A stretch of DNA of 64,000 nt, from the NCBI RefSeq assembly GCF_008710285.1, contig NZ_VYQF01000003.1, positions 372,001 through 436,000 on the forward strand. Direction: 5' to 3'. This stretch comes from Ginsengibacter hankyongi (GTDB lineage Bacteria > Bacteroidota > Bacteroidia > Chitinophagales > Chitinophagaceae). The notes under the pieces were generated by a model that worked only from the letters and a program-made list of their open reading frames with translations, ran no database searches and had not been told where the DNA came from. The translations under genes and the position numbers were made by a program. This document shows, piece by piece, positions 18,723-27,278 of this stretch; the first letter of the stretch is position 1; each line of letters starts with the position of its first letter.

Positions 18723-19376
18723 ATGCGCAAGTTTGAGGACACTTACCGTCATAAAGGGCTACGAAAAAAACTAATTGACTCTATCCGGGATAAAGGAATT
18801 ACCAATGAAAGGGTGCTTGAGGCGATGATGAATATTCCCAGGCATTTTTTTTTAGACACTGCACTTGATCACATTGCTTACGAAGACCGTGCTTTCCCCA
18901 TACAGGAGGGGCAAACGATTTCCCAGCCTTATACCGTTGCTTATCAAACGCAGCTTTTGGAAATTGAACCTTACGATAAAGTATTGGAGATAGGAACAGG
19001 AAGTGCTTACCAGGCAATGGTTTTGGCAGAGGTGGGCGCTAATGTTTTTACAATTGAAAGACAAAAAAAATTATTTGACCTGAATAAAGAATTTATATTC
19101 AGAAAAAAATATCCCGGTATTAAATTTTTTTATGGAGATGGCTTTGAAGGTTTGCCCACCTTTGCGCCATTTGATAAGATTTTAATTACTGCTGCAGCGC
19201 CTTTCATTCCTCCTAAGTTGATCGAGCAATTAAAACCAAATGGCAGAATGGTTCTGCCTCTTGATAACGAAGGCGTACAAAAAATGATGCGCATTACGAA
19301 AAATCACGATGGAAGTTATGAGGAAGAAACATTTTCAAATTTTTCATTTGTGCCAATGTTGAAGGGAAGGAATTAA
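18723..19376 (+). CDS. pcm: Protein-L-isoaspartate O-methyltransferase
   Basis: This 217-residue SAM-dependent methyltransferase repairs isoaspartyl residues in aged proteins. The N-terminal PCMT block is clear (residues 1-70: 'ITNERVLEAMMNIPRHFFLDTALDHIAYEDRAFPIQEGQTISQPYTVA', with QTISQP being family-specific). SAM motif I is 'VLEIGTGSAYQAMVL', and later motifs 'FDKILITAAAPFIPPKLIEQLKPNGRMVLPL' are also intact. The length is typical for bacterial Pcm. It is a single gene running toward a short tandem repeat and a convergent glycosyltransferase. Confidence 0.93.
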   Translation: MRKFEDTYRHKGLRKKLIDSIRDKGITNERVLEAMMNIPRHFFLDTALDHIAYEDRAFPIQEGQTISQPYTVAYQTQLLEIEPYDKVLEIGTGSAYQAMVLAEVGANVFTIERQKKLFDLNKEFIFRKKYPGIKFFYGDGFEGLPTFAPFDKILITAAAPFIPPKLIEQLKPNGRMVLPLDNEGVQKMMRITKNHDGSYEEETFSNFSFVPMLKGRN

Positions 19377-19380
19377 GATG

Positions 19381-19443
19381 ATGGATGATGGATACTGGAT
19401 ACTAGTTACTGGATGCTGGATGCTGGATGCTGGATGCTGGATG
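19381..19443. repeat. 7-bp tandem repeat (CTGGATG)n
   Basis: The stretch contains nine consecutive 7-mers. They start with ATGGATG, ATGGATA, CTGGATA and a degenerate CTAGTTA, then five perfect CTGGATG copies (19409-19443). It lies between the converging pcm and glycosyltransferase genes and overlaps no gene. Confidence 0.85.
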
Positions 19444-19454
19444 TTATTGATGCC

Positions 19455-20573
19455 TCATAACTGATCAACTATTGCTGCCGCTTTCTTCGCAATATTATCC
19501 CAATAAAAATAATTAAAAAACGCTGTATCTATGGATTGATTGATATCTATTGCTTCCATCATCTTATCTGAAAAGCTTTGCCAGTCATTATTACCGCATA
19601 ACCTGAGTTTACCATTACAGATATTTGCATCAACGCCAATTGCGCCATTTTCAGTTGAAACAACATTCAGGTTGTGACCCAATGCTTCAACAAGTTTGGT
19701 TTTTATTCCTCCCCCGTCGTTAACGGGATTTATAAAAACATTAACTCCTTTAAAGTAAATATTAATATCATCTACAAATCCGGCGTATATGATATTTTGA
19801 TCATTATAGTCCTGAAGATTATTCATTTCCGCAGGGAGATTTTTTCCACAGATGATTATTTTATAGGGGATGCTGTTTTGAATAAATAAGGGGTTGATTT
19901 TATCAAGTATGTTTTTAACAGCGTTAAGATTAGGTTGATAGTCCAAAGCACCATTAAAGAGATATAAAACCGTTTCTTTTGACAATGCATATTTTTTAAG
20001 CAGTTCATTCCTTGCCGCTAATTGCTCGTATATGGGTGGTGGTGAGTCCAATGAAATGCCAAAAGTTATTACAGCGGTTTTACCCGGGGGAATTTTATAG
20101 TTATTTATAAAATATTGCCGGTCATTTTCGGTAATACAAAATGTAAAGTCGGCATGTGTGTGAACATACTTTTCATATTGCCATAAAATTTTCCACCACC
20201 ACCGGCCGGTTGTTTTAAATCGCTCCGCTTCAATATTATGAGAATGAATTATAAGTTTTATTTTACAAAATCTTTTTAATAGAAGACCCAACCAGCCGTA
20301 ATAGGGATGTTCAACTATAACGTGAGATATTTTATATTGTTGAATAATTTTCTTAAGCAAACCAAAATAAAACACGTTAACGTAGCGGAGTTTGCTGTTG
20401 CTAAGTTTATTAATTATCGTATAAGGCGCGGCGTTAGGTTCGTTATCTTGAATGGTTACACAATACAATGAATGATGCCTGGAAAAATATTCATTAAAAT
20501 TGGCTATACCCTTTTGTCCTCCGAATTTTGCAGGAAATATTTTATAAGAAACAATACTCAGCACATTTGCCAT
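19455..20573 (-). CDS. Family 4 glycosyltransferase (GT-B fold)
   Basis: This 372-residue cytosolic or membrane-associated glycosyltransferase has two Rossmann-like halves. The N-terminal half has 'FPAKFGGQKGIANFNEYFSR', and the C-terminal half 'LYLFNGALDYQPNLNAVKNIL' and 'YAGFVDDINIYFKGVNVFINPVNDGGGIKTKLVEALGHNLNVVSTENGAIG', which holds the nucleotide-sugar-binding Gly-rich loop and the conserved 'GGGIKTKLVEA' block of GT4 enzymes. It probably builds a surface polysaccharide or glycolipid, but no biosynthetic cluster surrounds it. It is convergent with pcm. Confidence 0.88.
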   Translation of the reverse strand: MANVLSIVSYKIFPAKFGGQKGIANFNEYFSRHHSLYCVTIQDNEPNAAPYTIINKLSNSKLRYVNVFYFGLLKKIIQQYKISHVIVEHPYYGWLGLLLKRFCKIKLIIHSHNIEAERFKTTGRWWWKILWQYEKYVHTHADFTFCITENDRQYFINNYKIPPGKTAVITFGISLDSPPPIYEQLAARNELLKKYALSKETVLYLFNGALDYQPNLNAVKNILDKINPLFIQNSIPYKIIICGKNLPAEMNNLQDYNDQNIIYAGFVDDINIYFKGVNVFINPVNDGGGIKTKLVEALGHNLNVVSTENGAIGVDANICNGKLRLCGNNDWQSFSDKMMEAIDINQSIDTAFFNYFYWDNIAKKAAAIVDQL

Positions 20574-20641
20574 GAATAAAAACTTTAATTCAACAAATTA
20601 ATATTATTTTGGTGAGTGTTTTTCAATCCCTTTTATTTTTT

Positions 20642-20950
20642 ATGAAAGTAGTTTCTTTTTTCTCAAGGTTTGCTGTAATCTGTAACATCGCTTTCTTGCT
20701 TTTTATTTTTCTTGGAAAGATGGAAGCAAAAAAACCAGTAACTACGGGCAAGGATACCGTTGTTGCAGTTTCTTACTTTAAAGACATCATTATTACGCTC
20801 GGCGTAGCCGCAATAGTAGTAAACCTTATCATGTGCATCGTGTATTCTGTTCTTGTTATAACTGGCAAACAAAACATGATTCCCAAATGGCTCGCAATTG
20901 TCAATTCATTATTTTTAATCTTACAATTTTTATATTTCTTTTACCGATAA
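20642..20950 (+). CDS. Small three-helix membrane protein of unknown function
   Basis: The protein is about 102 residues from the ATG at 20642; a TTG 33 nt earlier is in frame but less likely. It has three hydrophobic segments: 'FAVICNIAFLLFIFLGKM', 'IIITLGVAAIVVNLIMCIVYSVLVI' and 'IVNSLFLILQFLYFFYR'. No domain is recognised. It ends 9 nt before the queuosine-precursor transporter gene, so the two are probably co-transcribed. A similar small gene is often seen beside this transporter in related bacteria, but that is from memory and not checked here. Confidence 0.65.
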   Translation: MKVVSFFSRFAVICNIAFLLFIFLGKMEAKKPVTTGKDTVVAVSYFKDIIITLGVAAIVVNLIMCIVYSVLVITGKQNMIPKWLAIVNSLFLILQFLYFFYR

Positions 20951-20959
20951 GCAACTACA

Positions 20960-21766
20960 ATGATCAATAAAATTTTGAGTGACAGGCCAACAAAACTGTT
21001 TGTAATTTTTTCAGCTTTTTTTGTGGCCAATGCATTAATTGCAGAATGTATTGGCTCTAAAATATTTTCACTTGAAAAATTATTTGGGTTTCATCCATCA
21101 AACTTTAGCCTGTTTGGCGAAAAAGGTTTATCTATAAGCCTTACCTGTGGAGTATTACTATGGCCGCTTGAATTTGTAATGACGGATATTGTGAATGAAT
21201 ATTATGGCCCGAAAGCCGTTCGCCGTATTTCATACACTGCAGTGGCATTAATCGCTTATGCATTTCTTATGTTCTACCTGGCAATGAGTGTGCCCCCTGC
21301 AGATTTCTGGTATAGCACTGGTGTAAAGAATGGAATACCCGATATGTCGAAGGCTTTTAATGGAATTTTCGGGCAGGGCATGTGGATTATTCTTGGGAGT
21401 CTTACTGCATTTTTAGTAAGCCAGATTGTAGACGTTACTGTGTTTCATAAAATAAAAAAAGTAACCGGTGAAAAAAAAGTATGGCTAAGGGCAACGGGTT
21501 CTACATTGGTATCACAACTGGTAGATAGCTTCATCGTCTTATTTATCGCTTTTAAATTAGGACAGGGATGGAGTTGGCAATTAGTTTTTGCCATATGCGT
21601 AGTAAATTATATTTACAAAGCAAGTATGGCAATTATTTTAACTCCCGTCATTTATTTTGTTGAAGGCAGAATAGAAAAATATGTAGGGCATGAAACAGCA
21701 ATGAAAATGAAAAAGGCTGCAATGGGCGCTGGTAAAGAATTTGAGAATATCCCTGCTGCCGGTTAA
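20960..21766 (+). CDS. yhhQ: Queuosine precursor transporter (VUT/YhhQ family)
   Basis: This 268-residue inner-membrane protein has six hydrophobic helices and the DUF165/YhhQ signature. Key blocks are 'FFVANALIAECIGSKIF' near the start, 'PLEFVMTDIVNEYYGPKAVRR' and 'LRATGSTLVSQLVDSFIVLFIAF'. The family imports the deazapurine precursors preQ0/preQ1 for queuosine modification of tRNA. It is the second gene of a two-gene plus-strand unit and converges with the Nudix gene 4 nt away. The match is strong across the whole length. Confidence 0.87.
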   Translation: MINKILSDRPTKLFVIFSAFFVANALIAECIGSKIFSLEKLFGFHPSNFSLFGEKGLSISLTCGVLLWPLEFVMTDIVNEYYGPKAVRRISYTAVALIAYAFLMFYLAMSVPPADFWYSTGVKNGIPDMSKAFNGIFGQGMWIILGSLTAFLVSQIVDVTVFHKIKKVTGEKKVWLRATGSTLVSQLVDSFIVLFIAFKLGQGWSWQLVFAICVVNYIYKASMAIILTPVIYFVEGRIEKYVGHETAMKMKKAAMGAGKEFENIPAAG

Positions 21767-21770
21767 ATCA

Positions 21771-22250
21771 CTACAATTTTAATTGATTTGCCTGATATTT
21801 TTCTTTAATAATATTGGCAACTATTTTATCAATAGGTAACGTAACGCTCTCAGCTGAAAAATTATTCCAATCAATAAAACGAAATGTTTCTATTTCGTTT
21901 TTTTCCTTATAAATTTTCATTTGCTCTTCATCAAAATCAAATTCTTTATCTCTAAGCGGAGCTTTAATAGATTCCAACGCCTTAGCAAAATAGTAAATTG
22001 AAATAATCTGGTGCTCGGGGTTAAAAGCACTCATCTGAAAATAATCGGTAGTATAAATATGATCTTCAATCTGAACTTCGAGATCCATTTCTTCTTTAAA
22101 CTCTCTTTTAAGACAGTCTCTCGTTCCCTCTCCAAATTCAAGCCCGCCACCGGGAAATTTTGTATAATAATTCCCTCTTATGAATTCATCGCTTACCAAC
22201 ACCTCCTTTGCTTCATTCATTAAAATTCCGTACACTCTAATGTTAAACAT
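21771..22250 (-). CDS. Nudix hydrolase
   Basis: This 159-residue protein has a complete Nudix box at about residues 34-59: 'GGGLEFGEGTRDCLKREF' followed by 'KEEMDLEV', with the metal-binding Glu residues of the REx2EE core. Nudix enzymes cleave nucleoside diphosphates linked to another group; substrate is unknown. It is the last gene of a tight minus-strand unit: the dapF stop is 1 nt before its start. The C-terminal part has no recognisable extra domain. Confidence 0.88.
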   Translation of the reverse strand: MFNIRVYGILMNEAKEVLVSDEFIRGNYYTKFPGGGLEFGEGTRDCLKREFKEEMDLEVQIEDHIYTTDYFQMSAFNPEHQIISIYYFAKALESIKAPLRDKEFDFDEEQMKIYKEKNEIETFRFIDWNNFSAESVTLPIDKIVANIIKEKYQANQLKL

Positions 22251-22251
22251 C

Positions 22252-23040
22252 TTAAATACTTACTTTTGTTTCACCTTTAAAAACCATTTCTGCAGGCCCG
22301 CACAACCAGATATTTTTAAATTTCTTATCGCTTATTTTTTCAAATTCGACGCTTAATCTCCCGCCTCTTGTTTTTACTTCTACCCGGTTAAATCCATTAT
22401 CGTTATGGGCAGAAATAAGTGCAGAAGCAGTAACGCCGGTTCCGCAACTGTAAGTTTCATCTTCAACGCCACGTTCGTAAGTACGCACGTAGATGGTATC
22501 ATCATCAATCGTTTCAATAAAATTTACATTAATACCTTCCCTTGCAAACTCTTTACTGTTGCGGATTTCACGGCCCTCGGCAACAACATCGAGTTGGTTT
22601 ACATCAGGAACACTTTTTACATAATGAGGTGAGCCGGTATTAAGAACATAATATGTATAAGAAAATTCAACATCGTCAACATCCTTCATCTTTAATCTTA
22701 CTTCGCCATTCAGATCAATCTCAGCTTCATGGGCCCCATCTACCGCGTAAAAATTATAATTCGTTTTTTTTATACCAAGCATCGATGCAAATTTTACAAT
22801 ACACCTACCGCCGTTTCCACACATAGAACTGGTGTTACCATCTGAGTTAAAATACGTCATCTCGAAATCAAAACCGGGTTTTTCACTCAACATCATCAGG
22901 CCATCGGCGCCTACGCCAAATCGCCGGTGGCATAAAAAATTTACCTGCCTCGGGGTAATATTGCTATACATATTTTCGCGATTATCCAGCAGGATGAAAT
23001 CATTCCCGGTGCCCTGGTATTTATAAAATTCAATTTTCAT
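22252..23040 (-). CDS. dapF: Diaminopimelate epimerase
   Basis: This 262-residue enzyme interconverts L,L- and meso-diaminopimelate for lysine and peptidoglycan synthesis in the cytosol. It has the N-terminal 'YKYQGTGNDFILLDNR' signature. The two catalytic cysteines are Cys74 in 'SDGNTSSMCGNGGRC' and Cys199 in 'ETYSCGTGVTASAL'. The cofactor-free epimerase fold appears complete. It lies between a nucleoside phosphorylase gene (1 nt upstream) and a Nudix gene (1 nt downstream), so the three form a compact operon, although the functional link is not obvious. Confidence 0.96.
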   Translation of the reverse strand: MKIEFYKYQGTGNDFILLDNRENMYSNITPRQVNFLCHRRFGVGADGLMMLSEKPGFDFEMTYFNSDGNTSSMCGNGGRCIVKFASMLGIKKTNYNFYAVDGAHEAEIDLNGEVRLKMKDVDDVEFSYTYYVLNTGSPHYVKSVPDVNQLDVVAEGREIRNSKEFAREGINVNFIETIDDDTIYVRTYERGVEDETYSCGTGVTASALISAHNDNGFNRVEVKTRGGRLSVEFEKISDKKFKNIWLCGPAEMVFKGETKVSI

Positions 23041-23041
23041 A

Positions 23042-23920
23042 TTACAATTTTTCAGAAATTATTTCCAATGTTTTTACAATTAATTTTTCAACTGTTACTG
23101 AACCGTCATCGCTAAAATTTTTGTGAATGCGGTTTGCAACTATTGCGCTTAGTGAGACACAGTTATGTTTCAAAGCTTTACCCAATCCGTATATAGCGGC
23201 AGTTTCCATTTCAAAATTTGTAATGCGATGATGTCCAAATTTAAAATCAGTTAACCGGTCAATTAATTGAGGATTGGTAATTCCCAAACGAAGTACACGG
23301 CCTTGCGGCCCATAAAAGCCAGGACACGTGACAGTAATTCCCTGGTAATAACCATCTACAAAATGTTTCATTAACGACATGGCTGCCCCTGCAATATATG
23401 GATAACTAAACTGGCTGTGCAATTGTGTTTGTGTAACAAAAGAATGAAGCAATTGTTTTTCTTCTTCATTATTATCGTGAATATAAAAGTTCATCAGGTT
23501 ATCAATACCGAGGCCGTGAGTGCTTGCGACAAAGCTATCAACGGGGACATCTGCCTGCAACGATCCCGAAGTTCCAATACGTATTATATTCAAATGTTTC
23601 AGTTCATTTTTTATTGTTCTCGTGGTAAAATCAATATTTACCAATGCGTCAAGTTCGTTCAAAACAATATCAATATTATCGGTACCAATGCCGGTGCTTA
23701 CAACAGATATTCTTTTTTTCCCTAACCAGCCGGTGTGGGTTACAAACTCCCTGTGGCTTCTTTCAATATCTATGCTGTCGAAGTATTTGCTTACTTCAGC
23801 TACTCTTGCGGGGTCGCCAACAGTAATAATATTTTCGGCAATTTCATCCGGTGTTGCATCAAGGTGGTAAATGGCTCCACGATTATTAATAATCAATTCC
23901 GATGCTTCAATTTGCTGCAT
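23042..23920 (-). CDS. Nucleoside phosphorylase (uridine phosphorylase-like)
   Basis: This 292-residue protein is of the PNP/UDP family, which splits nucleosides with phosphate to give a base and ribose-1-phosphate. It has the phosphate-binding 'ITVGDPARVAEVSKYFDS', 'SVVSTGIGTDNIDIVLNEL' and 'IIRIGTSGSLQ' blocks. Toward the C-terminus 'RITNFEMETAAIYGLGKAL' carries the conserved Glu-Met-Glu ribose-binding signature. The pattern favours uridine-type over purine-type enzymes, but the base specificity is not certain. It is the first gene of the phosphorylase-dapF-Nudix operon. Confidence 0.87.
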   Translation of the reverse strand: MQQIEASELIINNRGAIYHLDATPDEIAENIITVGDPARVAEVSKYFDSIDIERSHREFVTHTGWLGKKRISVVSTGIGTDNIDIVLNELDALVNIDFTTRTIKNELKHLNIIRIGTSGSLQADVPVDSFVASTHGLGIDNLMNFYIHDNNEEEKQLLHSFVTQTQLHSQFSYPYIAGAAMSLMKHFVDGYYQGITVTCPGFYGPQGRVLRLGITNPQLIDRLTDFKFGHHRITNFEMETAAIYGLGKALKHNCVSLSAIVANRIHKNFSDDGSVTVEKLIVKTLEIISEKL

Positions 23921-24007
23921 TACTATTTACTTATTTATGTAAAATCTGCACTTTTATAAATCCGAATTTCGCATATTAAGATTGAACTTTTCTAAAAAAA
24001 TTTTAAT

Positions 24008-24015
24008 TACTTTTG
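24008..24015 (+). promoter_or_regulatory. Promoter of tRNA-Cys (TTG -33, TACTTTTG -7)
   Basis: TACTTTTG at 24008-24015 is an exact TAnnTTTG box. A TTG lies at 23982-23984, with a 23-nt spacer, as in Bacteroidota housekeeping promoters. The tRNA starts at 24030, 14 nt after the box. Confidence 0.6.
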
Positions 24016-24029
24016 TGCCCTTCAAAAAA

Positions 24030-24100
24030 GGTCCTGTGGCCGAGTGGCTAGGCAGAGCTCTGCAAAAGCTTCCACAGCGGTTCGAATCCGCTCGGGACCT
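24030..24100 (+). tRNA. tRNA-Cys (anticodon GCA)
   Basis: The 71-nt cloverleaf has acceptor stem GGTCCTG pairing with CGGGACC (24093-24099), with one G-T pair. The anticodon loop CTGCAAA gives GCA (Cys), and the T-arm is GCGGTTCGAATCCGC. CCA is not encoded. A tyrosine integrase gene starts 168 nt downstream in the same direction, so the tRNA 3' half is a likely attachment site. The gene remains complete. Confidence 0.95.
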
Positions 24101-24107
24101 CCGATAC

Positions 24108-24138
24108 AAGGATCGTAGCAATACGGTCCTTTTCTATT
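24108..24138 (+). terminator. Terminator after tRNA-Cys
   Basis: A 10-bp stem, AAGGATCGTA (24108-24117) with TACGGTCCTT (24122-24131; one G-T pair), has a 4-nt loop and is followed by a T-rich run. Its position 7 nt after the tRNA fits a Rho-independent stop. Confidence 0.65.
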
Positions 24139-24268
24139 TTTACAAGACTTTACTTTAGCTCGTTGATTTTCAGTTTTTTATAGCATTTGCATTCAAAATA
24201 CAATTTCTACCTTTACTAAGGATTACATGGTTTTCCTCGACTATTTCCTCGACTAAAACTCGACTAAA

Positions 24269-25624
24269 ATGGCAAGGACTATGTTTTTACCAATCAAACC
24301 GGTGTGTATTCGTCCACGAAAAGACGGCACAAGTATCATCCATTTACAGTATTGCTATAGTAACGAGCAGAAGACAATGCTAGATACAAAAATTACCATT
24401 CCTGTTGAATGCTGGGATAAAGAAAATCTATGCATAAAGCAAAACCTTCCAACCTCATTCGGTACTTCTAAAGAACTGAACGAAACTTTAAGTATACAAC
24501 TTCGTTTAGCCGAAGACGTTATCTCCTTTGCAATAAAAAGAAATATTCCAGATCGGGGGAAATTCGTAAAAAAATATTATTCACCGGATTTAGATATTTA
24601 TGCGCTAAGTGAAATAGTCCAAAAAAATGAATACTATTTAAAAGAACAAAAAGAAAAAGGGAATTCAAAAACTAATCTCGATATTTTCTTCCAGATTGAT
24701 GATTATATTCAATCAAAAACAAAAAAGGTATGCAAAGACATGCCCCGGATTTACCGGAACATGAAAGACCACCTGCTGGAGTTTCAGTCGTACAGAGGAG
24801 AAGCTATCACATTTGATTGTTTGGACCTTTCTTTCTACGAGGAACTCGTTGATTTTCTTTCTTATGAATACGTACAAAAACGCAGAAACCAAAAGATTGT
24901 TGGGCTTAAGATTAACACTATTGGCAAAACTATAAAACAGTTCAGGACCTTTTTACGCAACCGTATTCGCAAAAGAATTATTCCACCTATCGACATGGAT
25001 GGATGGTCGATTTTGGAAGAGGAAGTTGATGCCGTTTATCTGACCTGGGAAGAAATAAGATTAATTCAACATGTGGACCTGACTCGATATTCTCACTTAG
25101 AAGACTACAGGAATGATTTTGTTTTAGGATGCCTTACAGGCTTGCGTTTTTCTGATTTTTCAAGACTGGATGAGTATGATTTGAGGGGAGATATGTTATA
25201 TAAAAAGCAGGAAAAATCAGATCATTGGGTAGTTATTCCTTTAAGGTCTGTTGCTGCAGATATTCTAATGAATCGGTTTAAAAAAAACAGTCCTTCGCAC
25301 ACTAACGCAGAATTTAACAGACATATTAAAACGATTGCAAAACTTGCACGCCTTACTAAACCGGTCAAACACTCTTATAAAAAGGGCAATAGAGATGTAG
25401 TTGAAGTAAAGCCAAAACATGAATGGATTACTTCACACACGTGTCGACGTTCTTTTTGTACCAATGAATTCTTAGCAGGAACACCTGTAGAATTGGTCAT
25501 GAAAATTAGTGGCCATAAAAGTGTAAAGGATTTTTATAAATACATCAGGATTACGCCTGAAGAGGCTGGGCAAAAGATTAAGGAACTATGGTTACAAAGA
25601 GGTCAGATGGATGTTTTGATTTAA
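24269..25624 (+). CDS. Tyrosine recombinase / site-specific integrase
   Basis: This 451-residue phage-type integrase has an N-terminal arm-binding domain (about 10-110), a SAM-like core-binding domain (about 135-235) and a catalytic domain. The catalytic residues are present: Arg293 in 'GCLTGLRFSDFSRL', His390-x-x-Arg393 in 'SHTCRRSF', His416 in 'ISGHKS' and the nucleophile Tyr425 in 'DFYKYIRI'. Size and layout match the integrases of Bacteroidota integrative elements. It lies immediately downstream of tRNA-Cys in the same direction, the usual place for an integrase at its attachment site. The gene looks intact. The cargo and far end of the element are not defined in this window. Confidence 0.93.
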   Translation: MARTMFLPIKPVCIRPRKDGTSIIHLQYCYSNEQKTMLDTKITIPVECWDKENLCIKQNLPTSFGTSKELNETLSIQLRLAEDVISFAIKRNIPDRGKFVKKYYSPDLDIYALSEIVQKNEYYLKEQKEKGNSKTNLDIFFQIDDYIQSKTKKVCKDMPRIYRNMKDHLLEFQSYRGEAITFDCLDLSFYEELVDFLSYEYVQKRRNQKIVGLKINTIGKTIKQFRTFLRNRIRKRIIPPIDMDGWSILEEEVDAVYLTWEEIRLIQHVDLTRYSHLEDYRNDFVLGCLTGLRFSDFSRLDEYDLRGDMLYKKQEKSDHWVVIPLRSVAADILMNRFKKNSPSHTNAEFNRHIKTIAKLARLTKPVKHSYKKGNRDVVEVKPKHEWITSHTCRRSFCTNEFLAGTPVELVMKISGHKSVKDFYKYIRITPEEAGQKIKELWLQRGQMDVLI

Positions 25625-25753
25625 AATAAACAAAGAAATAAACCACCCTGCCTGGTATTAAATTCTGTAACGCTTCAGGTATTCACATAACAGTTATGAA
25701 GCCGATTATAAATAAAGAGATTCAAAAAGTTATTTGGTTTGGCTGGAGAATAT

Positions 25754-25786
25754 GACCAGTTCCCGTACACATAGTGACAACTGGTC
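25754..25786. repeat. 8-bp inverted repeat between integrase and excisionase-like genes
   Basis: GACCAGTT (25754-25761) is inverted exactly as AACTGGTC (25779-25786) across a 17-nt spacer. It lies between two converging genes, 4 nt before the stop of the excisionase-like gene. No T-run follows on either side, so a simple terminator is not favoured; a recombinase or regulator site is possible. Confidence 0.5.
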
Positions 25787-25789
25787 GAA

Positions 25790-26116
25790 TTATTCCGCTG
25801 CAAATAGATTTTGCAAGTCTTTCCAAAGAAAATATACCCTGGAACGTACTTTATAAGGCTTCAATTTGCCATGTTTTATCCACTCATAAATGGTTGGCTT
25901 GCTTACCTTAAAGATGGAGCACACCTCCGCAATTTTATATAGTGGTTTGTATGTAAGACCGTTTGTTTCATAACTACCCTCTCCTACCTTATTATTCCTC
26001 TCTTTCGCCAACTCTTCCCTAATAATTAAACGGATTTTTTCCAAGAAGGTTTCCTGTTCATAAGGCAATAACGCTGCATTGGGAATCTCGTGATTTTGAT
26101 TAAGTTCACTCATCAC
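25790..26116 (-). CDS. Excisionase-like helix-turn-helix protein
   Basis: This 108-residue protein has a variable charged N-terminal half and a winged HTH_17/MerR-like C-terminal domain: 'PLYKIAEVCSIFKVSKPTIYEWIKHGKLKPYKVRSRVYFLWKDL', about residues 56-105. Proteins of this size and domain next to a tyrosine integrase are usually recombination directionality factors (Xis) or element regulators. It faces the integrase in convergent orientation. It could also be a plain DNA-binding regulator; the position favours an element-borne gene. Confidence 0.75.
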   Translation of the reverse strand: MMSELNQNHEIPNAALLPYEQETFLEKIRLIIREELAKERNNKVGEGSYETNGLTYKPLYKIAEVCSIFKVSKPTIYEWIKHGKLKPYKVRSRVYFLWKDLQNLFAAE

Positions 26117-26199
26117 TTATTTGCTTTTATAGTAAAAGTTTATAATTCTATTTTTAATAAGCTTAAATTTTTGTAACAAGGATAGTCAATTGAATTATT

Positions 26200-26557
26200 T
26201 TAAATTAATTTATGTTTAGAAAACGAAGGTTCTTTAAAAACCAGGAAAACCAAACTTCGTACAGAGGGTTTGTAAGACGGTATATACTGAATGTATCCAA
26301 ATTCATGCAGGTCTTCAATACATTTATGGCACGCTGCCAGTCCGCTTATTTTAGCCGTATCCATTACATAAGTCCTTGAAGTGCTTATGGGATTACAAAA
26401 CTGGTTTACACAAATGGAAAAGTGCCATGTACAAGCTAATATATGTGGGTCCGATCCTGATTCCCTCTTTGAATGAAATACCATTTATGATGATACGATC
26501 TCCTTCGGAGAGGAAACAATACTTTTCGATTACGCCTGCCCGTTGGTTCGTGCTCAT
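26200..26557 (-). pseudogene. Frameshifted accessory gene of integrative elements
   Basis: Two minus-strand frames join into one protein. From an ATG at 26557 the first frame encodes 'MSTNQRAGVIEKYCFL...GIRIGPTYISLYMALFHLC' and then hits a stop. The second frame picks up as 'NQFCNPISTSRTYVMDTAKISG', 'LAACHKCIEDLHEFGYIQYIPS' and ends at 26200. Together this is a protein of about 119 residues, as in a family of small proteins I associate with Bacteroidota integrative elements, where a helix-turn-helix-like 'TYHKCIKELHxFGYI' block is typical. The span is 358 nt, not a multiple of three. It looks like a one-base indel near 26405-26425. Confidence 0.65.
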
Positions 26558-27278
26558 TACTAACATTTTAATTTCTCACCCATTTTTAAAAAGAACAAGA
26601 GACAAAGTTCATATCCTTTAAAAGCCTGATTTCACACTATGATCCGTATTCTGCAAAAAATATTTTCATCTACAAACCCGTTTCATAATTCAAATCGCGA
26701 AGCAAATTACCTTGCCATAAAAGCCGTTTGGGTGAAACACAGTGAATCGAAAGTGAACTGCCTTTATTGATAGCATATACACTTCTCCTCATGCTAATAT
26801 TTTTAAATCCTCAAATTCCGTTTCTTTCGTTGAGGGATTTCTTTTTTTGTCCACCTGGTAAGGAAACTAATATATGTGCTATCTTCTTTAAACTATTTTA
26901 TTGGTCGCTTATTGGATATAAAGGAATATTATTGGGCTGGAAGTGTACGCAAAACGGGCCGGCAAGGTGGGCAAGTTTATCGAACCCAAAAAGCCAGAAT
27001 GAATAGACGTATGCGTTTCTTGCCGGTAATTTGATCTTCGTTTATGAAGATGGCATTGGAACGAGAAAGAAAAAAGTAATTTTGAATTGTGATGTTACAC
27101 AAGATAAATAATACATTCTATTTGCGGCTTACTATCTTGTTTATTTTTACCTGCACCGATATATCATGCCATCCCCTCGATATTTGCTGGCCCGTAGTTT
27201 TATTTGTTGTTATGCAAATAACAAACATAAAAGTGAAGGCGGTCGGAATAAATCGATGCATATAATTATTTTCTGGTG
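26558..27278. other. 721-nt stretch with no supported gene
   Basis: Short open frames exist, for example 26767-27006 on the plus strand, but none shows a recognisable domain or a convincing start. The sequence is likely decayed DNA from the same integrative element. No clear hairpin, repeat or promoter was found. Confidence 0.5.

Noticed and set aside
26767-27006. 79-codon open frame on the plus strand
   Set aside because: No recognisable domain, low-complexity hydrophobic start and no conserved neighbours; likely a chance frame in decayed DNA.
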